Shown: positions 56,959 through 64,000 of the stretch, in pieces
Layout of the letters: the number at the start of each line of letters is the position of its first letter
How positions within the stretch are numbered: position 1 is the first letter of the stretch
From: Drosophila pseudoobscura
Lineage: Eukaryota; Arthropoda; Insecta; Diptera; Drosophilidae
Direction: 5' to 3'
DNA: 64,000 nt
Assembly (NCBI RefSeq): GCF_009870125.1
Contig: NC_046680.1
Span: 8,122,001-8,186,000 of the forward strand
Notes under the pieces: model-generated
The model's input: the letters and a program-made list of their open reading frames with translations, nothing else
Database searches by the model: none
What the model was told of the DNA's origin: nothing
Made by a program: the position numbers and the translations under genes

Positions 56959-57542
56959 CTAAAAGCCCGTGTCCGTGTAATCAAAAGTGTGGACATCTTT
57001 CTCGAAGCGTATCATGCGCTCATGGTACTGGCCAAAGAAGAAGCCTTCCGTTTGATACAGCATGTACATGCGATATTCCGCCTCACTCATGAATCTTTGC
57101 TCATACGAATCTCTGCAGTATTTGGGAAAATCATCCATAAATTTATATGATCCGCTAACGTCATAGTCGCAGGGCAAGTGCGCCTGATCGAACGTGAATG
57201 TATATTTTGGCAGATCTGTCCTGGCTCGCTTAATTCGCTTAATGCTGACGACGGGTGCCGGAGCAGTAGCAGAACGGGCATCGGATGAAGTTGGAGGCCT
57301 TCTGCTGGTGGAGTTTGTCTTCTGGTCGAGTGCATTGTGGGTGGAGTTCCTGGAAGAGTTTTTGCCTGCGATCTCCTGGTAGTTTGGAACAATGGAGATA
57401 CTCTTGGCATCGCTGCATGGCAATTGAAACTGCATTTTCAAGATGAAATGAGCTGAGATGACGATTGTTTGGCAGAATCTCTTACCAATAGTAATAGGTG
57501 TGCAATTAGCATCAACGATATTAAATGCAATATTATCTTCAT
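56959..57542 (-). CDS. Unrecognised small secreted protein, Tyr/Phe-rich C-terminus
   Basis: Two exons (57486-57542, 56959-57429) join in phase 0: the signal peptide MKIILHLISLMLIAHLLLL is followed by FQLPCSDAKSISIVPNYQE. The total is 175 residues. A Ser/Thr/Asn-rich linker (likely disordered or glycosylated) and a basic KRIKRAR site lead to an aromatic C-terminal half (YTFTFDQAHLPCDYDVSGSY, YRMYMLYQTEGFFFGQYHER). Three cysteines are visible, one just after the signal peptide and two in the C-terminal half. An unspliced start at 57441 would lose the signal peptide, so I prefer the spliced form. The KRIKRAR may be a convertase cleavage site, making this a possible prohormone-like protein. I do not recognise the family. 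Confidence 0.65.
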
Positions 57543-57938
57543 ATTATTCATTGAACAAAAAACCATGTGGTTCGTGGAGTGTGAGTGAATAAATAGTGGC
57601 AACAATATCAGTGCCAACCAAATAATGATTTGTAAATGTTAATATAAAAATTAATTTTATAAATCTTTTAAGGCACTTTCAATTGACACATTTTTTGTAC
57701 GATTATTACAGATTATACATACATGCATATACATAAATCGGGACTCGCGAAATACTCTTTGTGCAGGGGAAACGAAAAGAAGGGGATAACAATCGCAGTT
57801 TGCGAGCCCCATTAGATAAATCATAATACTCCAATAAATATGAGAGTAAAGGACCAAACACAAAAGATAAAAACATTAAAAAATTGCACTTTAAAATAGA
57901 AGGACGAAGGTGGAGTCCACTCAGGGAGGGGAGTCGAG

Positions 57939-60900
57939 CTATATATGAACGGTTTGCACCAAATCGGGCAGGTTTTGGTAGTCGGGATCGCGGGTGAAGA
58001 ACTCCATTAGATAGGCAAAGGTTGGTCGGTCCTTGGGATGCTCCTTCCAGCAGCTTAGCATTGCTGCATAGATATAGGCAGGACAGAGATCGGGCTGGGG
58101 CAAACGCTCTCCACTGTCCACCAGCTTGATGGCATCCACATTGGAGATGTCGCCGTAGGGAGGTGCTCCCAAAGCAAACATCTCCCAGATTGTCACGCCG
58201 AACGACCACACGTCACTGGCATGCGAGAAGACGCCCAGATTGAAGCTCTCCGGGGCGTACCAACGTATCGGCCACCGACCCCCCTGTGTGAACTGGTACT
58301 CAGTGCTGCCGGGCCTCAGGGAGCGCGACATTCCAAAATCACTGATCTTCGCCTGCTGGCGAGCGGTCAGCAGAATATTCCTGGCAGCAAGATCACGGTG
58401 TACAAAATGCTGAGATTCCAGATAATGCATGCCTGGAAAGAGAGTTAAACTGAGAACTGTCCTACGACCTTGTCGAGACTTTGCACATACCGCAAGCAAT
58501 CTGAGATGCCCACAGCTTCAGCTCTGTGTTGGCCGTGATCTCTGCGCTGTGATCGAGTATGTACTGCAGCATGGAGCCCAGGGGAGCCAGCTCCTGAACC
58601 ATCATCAGCGTATCCCCCTTCGATATGCCAATGAGACGCACAATACAGTTGTGCTCCAGGCGCATCATCACAGAGGCTTCGCGCAGAAACTCCTGCTTGT
58701 TGCTGTGCTCATCGCACAGCATTTTGATGGCCACCTCCTGGCGGGACGACTCCATGGAACCGCCGCCCTCACTGCTTTTCTTCACTAGCCAGCCCCGGTG
58801 CACAGAGCCGAACTCCCCGTGGCCGATTTCATTCTCCACCAGTAGATTCTCTTTGTCGATGAAAAATCTCAGCTTTGCCGCCTCCAAAGCGGCTGAAGTG
58901 GGCGTGGTTGGAGTTTCGCTGCACTTCCGTTGCAGGTAGCCAGCCATTTCGCTCTCAGTGGAGCCGGTAGAGATGAGGGAATTAAGGCGCGTCGCCGCCG
59001 GTGGCAGAGTCTTGATCGGTTGATCAAACATACAGACCACATCAACGGTATGCTGATACCCAGTGACGTTCCACTGGCCGGCACGCTCCCGCTCAATGGC
59101 CACATCGCTCTTGGTGAAATACTCAACTTCTGCTTCAGTCTTTTGGGCAATTGGAGGCAAGTCAATCTCGATTGGCGTATTGTTCCTGGGGACATTGTAC
59201 AGCTCTCCGTCGGCTGCTGCTCCTGTTCCATCTGCAGCCACATTGAAGTTGGAAAACTCCGTCGAGAACGATAGACTTTTGAGCATTGGAGCAGCTGCCT
59301 GGAGTTCCTGCTCCCGCTCCGTCTTGGCCAGCGATCCGCTTACACTGCTCTCGGACTCGGATCGTTTGTTCTTGGATTTGCTCTTGCGCAGGCTGTTCAT
59401 GTCGAACAGAGCCTTTCTGGGGTTCGTCAGGCGCAGAGTGTTGAATACGAAGCTGCTGTTCTCCTTTTGCTTCTTCTTCGTGATGGACAAGGCGGGGACA
59501 TGCTGATTGGTCGAAGGAGAAGGCGGCGTCACTGGGGGCGTCGTCCTGTGCTTCACGGTAGAACGTGGTATGGTGGCAAATGAGGGAACCTCCGGCTTCG
59601 GCTTGGGCGGCACGGCATACTTAAGGCTAACCGGCAGGCCATACGAGAAGCGCATGAAGTTGGCTATCAGATGCTCCAGGCTGGGCCAGTAGGGACCGTC
59701 ATCGATGAACACGAATTTCTGCTGGAAGGCAGTGTTTGGGTTTGGAATTTTGTTAAATAAATTGCTGGATATCATCACTCACCTCATCAGACTGCACTTT
59801 GACACCGTTCGTGTAGAGATAAGCCTGCGATATGCGAAAGTTTTTCACCACCTGATCACTGAGAAGGGTCAATACCAAACCAGACGCCGCCGGGGACTCG
59901 GAATAGCGCACAAGGAAACAGCCAGAGGTGTCGACACCGGGCTGCTTGGCCAACAGTTCCTTGGCATATTGCGTAAGTGTGGCCACGGCCTCATCTCTCG
60001 TCTGCGTTCCATGATACCACTGCTCTCTGGTGGTGCTTGCAGGCGGCAGCTTGTAGTTGAGCAGAAATTGCTCGACGGTTGATTGTCCCGCTTCTTTGGC
60101 CAGATCGAAGGGAAACTCGCCAGAGCTGGTGCGCGGCAGCGGGGGAGCTTCGGCCAGCAACAGTTCCCGGACAGCCTCCAGATTGCCGTGCTTGGCTGCC
60201 TCGTGCAGCGGTACGAATCCATTCTCTAAGTTTCTGCCCTGGACATTGGCCTGGGCAGAGATCAGGGTGCGTATGAAACTGGCCGGCTTGTTCCGAGCAG
60301 CATACTGTGTGGGATAGAAGCAAGTATTAGCAGGCAAATCACCTCAATATCAATACCAAGTTCAAACACTCACATGCAACGGCTGGCATCCGAAGGAGTC
60401 TGAGCTATTGACCTGTACTTTCGCGTCCAGCAACAGTTTCAGGATGTCCTCATCACAGTGCAGCGCAGCCAGATGGAGGGCCGTCTGTCCATGCTGATTC
60501 TTGGCATCGAAGTTGCGGTAGCCACACTTGAGCAGCTCAAAGACCACTTTGTTCTCGTTCTTGCTGGTGGCACGGTGCAGTAGATTGGTCATGCCATGCC
60601 TGCGTGTGTTGTGCGGCGGCGGATCACGAATCAGCGGAACCGTCAGCTTCGTGGGCAGACCATTCGCCCCCTGCTGATAGTAGTCCACCAAAGTCTCCAG
60701 CCCGTGGAGTATCTTTGTCTGCATCTCATCATCGATAGAGAAGAAGGCATCCTCCCCATGGCGTCGAACCTGATAATGGCACACCTCCTCCTGGCAGAGT
60801 ATGCTCAGCACAAAATCGCCAGCTGCTGTGCTGCTCTCCCTCACCAGAAATGTACCATCCTCGTAACCTGCCGTGGGTGGGGGACAATCAATTGAAATTA

Positions 60901-61057
60901 CCATTCATTAGGCTTCATTCACCACGCCCACGTCCCTCTTTTCGGACTCTGAAACACACAAATTTTTCTGTCTCTACTTGCCTTGTCTCAACAGATCGTC
61001 AGCTGCCTCGCGAGATAAATTTGCGTGAAACCATTTCATGTGATCATCGCGACTCAT
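57939..61057 (-). CDS. Shark: Shark, SH2-ankyrin repeat non-receptor tyrosine kinase
   Basis: Five exons (60982-61057, 60374-60867, 59783-60304, 58491-59721, 57939-58432) encode 938 residues, equal within a residue to D. melanogaster Shark. The order is SH2 ([38 protein letters not shown]), ankyrin repeats ([32 protein letters not shown]), second SH2 ([32 protein letters not shown]), a Pro-rich linker and the kinase. In the kinase, the ATP loop is [11 protein letters not shown], the VAIK lysine is present, and HRDLAARN and DFGMSR are intact. It binds the phosphorylated ITAM of Draper and signals for glial engulfment, and acts in dorsal closure. The first intron begins with GC instead of GT. 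Confidence 0.97.
60980..60981 (-). other. GC-AG intron donor in Shark intron 1
   Basis: The exon end reads GACAAG|GCAAGTAG, and the intron ends in GGCAG|GTTACGAGG. Only this cut restores the frame through SH2 ([15 protein letters not shown]). The rest of the donor is the strict consensus that GC donors usually need. Confidence 0.85.
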
Positions 61058-61139
61058 TGTATGGCCATCTAATTGGTATCCTTTTTTAGATTAAACAGAT
61101 TAGAAAATCTGTTTTAACTTCCTTTTTGTTCATGAATTG

Positions 61140-61215
61140 TGACGACCCTCAGAAATATACCAAAATATACCGTCTCAATTGCAAGATATTCCGCGAATAT
61201 ACTGACGAATTCAAG
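61140..61215 (-). repeat. Promoter-type dispersed repeat, partial copy D (upstream of Shark)
   Basis: On the minus strand it reads CGTCAGTATATTCGCGGAATAT ... GGTATATTTTGGTATATTTC and TGAGGGTCGTCAC, matching the inner part of copy B. It lies 80 bp upstream of the Shark start codon and points toward it. The motif 1 end is not intact here. Confidence 0.7.
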
Positions 61216-61345
61216 TTCTATTTTACGAACTTAGCCCACTTGAGCCCCCTCTATTGAAATAGTTCAACGGCTTCAGGTAAATGGCGAAAAATATTAACGA
61301 TTGTAAATTCTTCTTCTAGACACATGCCATCTTTCATCTGAACTA
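61205..61345 (+). repeat. 120-bp dispersed repeat upstream of Shark (copy 2)
   Basis: It matches the segment at 31990-32110 upstream of Tfb1: TTAGCCCACTTGAGCCCCC, GGTAAATGGCGAAAAATATT, ATGCCATCTTTC. Same orientation relative to the minus-strand gene. Confidence 0.8.
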
Positions 61346-61454
61346 AAATAAAACCACGATATCTTTCACCTGAACTGCGCTAACATTATTAAATTTTCGT
61401 TATTTTCCAAACGGTTTTAGCTCCCAGTGCTCAATTTTGATGTTTAGGGTGTTT

Positions 61455-61490
61455 AGTGTGGCCGTTTCTGTTTGATCGTTATCGATCAGC
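61455..61490 (-). promoter_or_regulatory. Possible distal Shark promoter motifs (DRE, motif 1-like)
   Basis: AGTGTGGCC (inverse of the motif 1 variant seen in copy A) and TTATCGAT (a DRE-like site) lie 400 bp upstream of the Shark start codon. If used, the 5' UTR would be long. Confidence 0.35.
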
Positions 61491-61499
61491 ATTCGCGAT

Positions 61500-62746
61500 C
61501 TATCGGTATGTTTAAAGTTGGCGCGCGTTTTAATTTGGAATTTGCGTGTGATTTCAAAAGATCTCCGACTAAATCATTTAATTATTTGATAAGTAAAGTA
61601 ATAAACATATTTTTTAATTGTATCGCTTTTTGTTTTATTGCGTTTCTTTCAGTGTTTTTGTTTGTTTTCATCCTTTTTTCAATGTTTTTGAAGGGGCTAC
61701 TAAAACAAAGATTTCAATTATGGGCGATTGATTATGTTAGATTATTTTCATTTGTTTTCTCCGCGAATTCGTTTGTGGTTATGTGAGAATAGGCTTAAGC
61801 ATTTAAAAAACGACTATACGCTATGAAATACGGCATTAAAATTAACACAGAGTTTTAAATTATGAATTATATTTATATAAACATTTAATGTCATCAGAAA
61901 TGTAGTTTTAGGTTTTTCTTTTCCTCTATTCAGCGCAGAGCACTCGCACTCGTGTGTTTCGTTTTCGATTTCGTTTCTTGCTGTTTTGCTGGTTCTTTTT
62001 TAGTTTTTGTTTTTCTTTTCTCTAGTAAGTATTGTGGCAACTTAAGTGACTAAAGGTAGATAGCTACGTACATACATAAAATATATATTTAATTCCCACC
62101 CAACTTCCCCCCAATTCATAAACACGCACGCACAGACACACTCCCGTCCTCGGAAGAGCGATCAAATCAGCCCTTAGAATTAGTGGCTAAATTGCTTAAG
62201 CGTACAGCATTTTCGGTTATGTTCTCTGTTTAAGTAGCTGCTCTAGTCATTTTGGAGCTTTTGTTTTATTTTCTGGCATTGTGTCTCGAAACAACGCACC
62301 ACAAAACATTAAAATTTGGATTATGTGGCAAGTTTTCGAATCAAAGTGCTGCAAAAGGTAACTGGCATTGACAAGGAATTTTGGTTCGACTCCTGGCCGT
62401 TGCTTCTGATTCTAAAATCGGTTTCTGCTTATGTTTTCTCGGTCCTTTCTCCTCTGTTGCTTATGGTGTGCTTCGGCTATTGCTGATTATACGCCGCTGT
62501 TTCTGCTACTGCTGTTCTTTCCACTAAAAAATAACTAGATTCTAATGTAGAACAAAATTAATGAACGTATCATGAACGTATCGAAGCATTCAAGAAATCA
62601 TAGGTTCCTCTTGTGTTTGTTAATGTTTTCTCCTTTTTCTTTACATTTATGACTTTTTTGTTGTTGTTGATTGTTGCTGTGGCGCCGCCGCCGTCGCCGA
62701 TGCCGCTGCCGCTGCTTGTATATATGTTATATATTTGTTTCTTGCA
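61500..62746. other. Non-coding, probably mrj 3' UTR and intergenic DNA
   Basis: AT-rich with T-runs. There is a GCC/GCTGCC-type simple repeat at about 62685-62715. No protein-coding gene was found; an apparent membrane-protein frame at 61472-61786 is T-rich low complexity. Confidence 0.45.
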
Positions 62747-64000
62747 TTAATTAGATATTGAAGAGAGCTTTTGGGAAACTCCGTTCACAGTCTTTGATTT
62801 AAGGACATCGTTTTCATATGAAAAGACAGTTTCCTTGCCATTCTCAACGACCCTGCAATGAACGAGAGGAGAATTGTTAAGGAATACCCAATGCATTTTC
62901 TGTGCATGTCACATACCGCTTGGTCATCAGCTTCTTGCCATTGACAAACACCGTCGATGTGGAGGTGCGCTTGACGGCAGCATTAGGGCCACCAGAGATG
63001 TGGGTAACGCCACTGCTGCCATTGCCAGCTGTCATTGACGTGAACGAGGTGAAACCGCTGGTAGGCATACAAAAATCCATCATTGAGTAGTTGAGCATGG
63101 GCGCCCCAAATGGGCTGGCCATTTTGTGCTGGTGATGGTGATGATGGCGCGATCCTCCTCCAAATCCTGCAGCACTGGAGCCATGACGTCGACTGCTGCC
63201 CGAGCCACCGCCGCCGCCGCTCATTGTCCCATTTGTGTATCCATTAGCATCTGAATAAGACATTCCAATCGGTTCGTATTAGATCGATCAGCAGCAGCTG
63301 AACCTCTTACCACTTACCTCTGAAAAAGTCGGCAAAGGGCGAATTTACGCCAAAGAACTCGCGGAAGACCTCCTCTGGTGGTCGGAACACGAACGGAAAT
63401 CCGCCCATAATATCAAAGTCGTCATAGTCGTGAGTGCTGTAATGATGACGGGCATGAGAGTTGCGGCTTTGGCCGCGTTCGCCCAGACCATCCTTGCCGT
63501 ACTCGTCATAGATGCGACGTTTCTTCTCTGCGAAAACGGAAGGAAAAACACGAACAGAGGAACGTAAGATGGAGTTGAACTAAAATGCTTTCTCGGGATT
63601 AGTTTGCATAACAATTCGGGCTGCATTTGGGTTAGTGTTTTCAGGCCTAACGTTAGTTGCAACAAAAGCAGAACAAACGTCGTGCGGCAAGGCTGTCAGT
63701 CGGCAAAGAAAAGAACGAACGAACGAACGAAAGAATGAACCAAAAACTTGCAACGTCGCGTGGCTTTACCAAAGAGTTTGTGAAATGGTGTGCCCTCAAA
63801 GAAGTTACGGAAGGTAAACGCCTGGTAGCGGTTGCCGGACCTGCGGCCGGAGCTCGGATAGTAATCATAGTCGTAGTCACGGCCATATGAAGTGGCACCA
63901 TAGCCACTGCCACTGCCACTGCCTCCTCCGCTGCTGCGATAGCGGGAGTAGCTGCCGCTGCTGCTGTTGCTCGCCGACGATTTGTGCAGCGTGGCACGGG
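62747..64000 (-). CDS. mrj: mrj, DnaJB6-type co-chaperone (3' part, runs off the window)
   Basis: Four exons are visible: 63770 to beyond 64000, 63318-63527, 62917-63250 and 62747-62852. The exon at 63318 starts [19 protein letters not shown], the last helix of the J domain, then [23 protein letters not shown], the G/F region of DnaJB6/Mrj. Next are a His/Ser/Gly-rich exon with [19 protein letters not shown] and [15 protein letters not shown] (the conserved beta-hairpin) and the end [20 protein letters not shown]. The exon at the window edge encodes ARATLHKSS, then a Ser/Gly/Tyr-rich insert ending [14 protein letters not shown]. Mrj stimulates Hsp70 and suppresses polyglutamine aggregation. 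The J-domain start lies outside the window. Confidence 0.93.
63770..64000 (-). other. mrj: mrj internal exon inserted at the end of the J domain
   Basis: This exon begins outside the window with ...RATLHKSS and ends [15 protein letters not shown], phase 1. The next exon starts by repeating helix IV ([11 protein letters not shown]). In canonical DnaJB6 the preceding exon ends ...EVLSD, which would splice to EKKRRIYD directly. I infer that this is an alternatively used cassette. The insert is Ser/Gly/Tyr/Arg-rich and probably disordered. Confidence 0.55.

Noticed and set aside
61472-61786. A 104-codon frame resembling a membrane protein
   Set aside because: T-rich, Phe/Ile/Leu low complexity with no conserved feature; such frames arise by chance in AT-rich fly DNA.

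Overview
This is a stretch of Drosophila nuclear DNA. Short GT-AG introns, fly promoter motifs and closely recognisable fly proteins all say so. The gene content places it on Muller element C (2R of D. melanogaster). The species looks like a non-melanogaster Sophophoran, perhaps of the obscura group, but that is an impression and not shown by the sequence.

Left part (1-19.9 kb): mostly non-coding DNA with two genes. One is a single-exon secreted pepsin-like aspartic protease (4.87-6.07 kb, minus). The other is a ten-exon class B receptor of the diuretic-hormone-44/CRF type, best read as Dh44-R1 (11.6-13.86 kb, minus). An interspersed element with terminal inverted repeats lies at 2.8-3.9 kb, and a shortened inverted copy lies at 32.3-33.1 kb.

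Middle part (19.9-37.8 kb): an accessory region of secreted-protein families. Five Plus-C odorant-binding proteins with 12 cysteines each surround one unrecognised small acidic secreted protein. Three tandem DM4/12-family secreted proteins follow, with a possible damaged fourth. Next are the TFIIH subunit Tfb1 and the divergent pair Arc1 and Arc2, two domesticated Gag-derived host genes. From memory, the Obp50 cluster and the Arc genes sit near 50E-F in D. melanogaster, while Dh44-R1, clu, calypso, Shark and mrj sit near 52D.

Right part (38.3-64 kb): compact housekeeping genes. In order they are an unrecognised acidic/basic protein (+), a SPATA20-like thioredoxin-domain protein (-), clueless (+), calypso (-), KGD4/MRPS36-like (+), a mitochondrial lipoyltransferase (+), an unrecognised secreted protein (-), Shark kinase (-) and the 3' part of the DnaJ gene mrj (-). 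Several act in mitochondria. KGD4 and the lipoyltransferase both serve the 2-oxoglutarate dehydrogenase complex and lie side by side.

The most striking non-gene signal is a dispersed repeat of about 250-300 bp. It ends in a block of GGTATATTTT-like and GGTCACACTG motifs (core-promoter motifs 6 and 1, some copies with a DRE-like site). Four copies lie directly upstream of four different genes, each pointing toward the gene. This looks like a mobile or duplicated housekeeping promoter. A second repeat of about 120 bp lies upstream of both Tfb1 and Shark.
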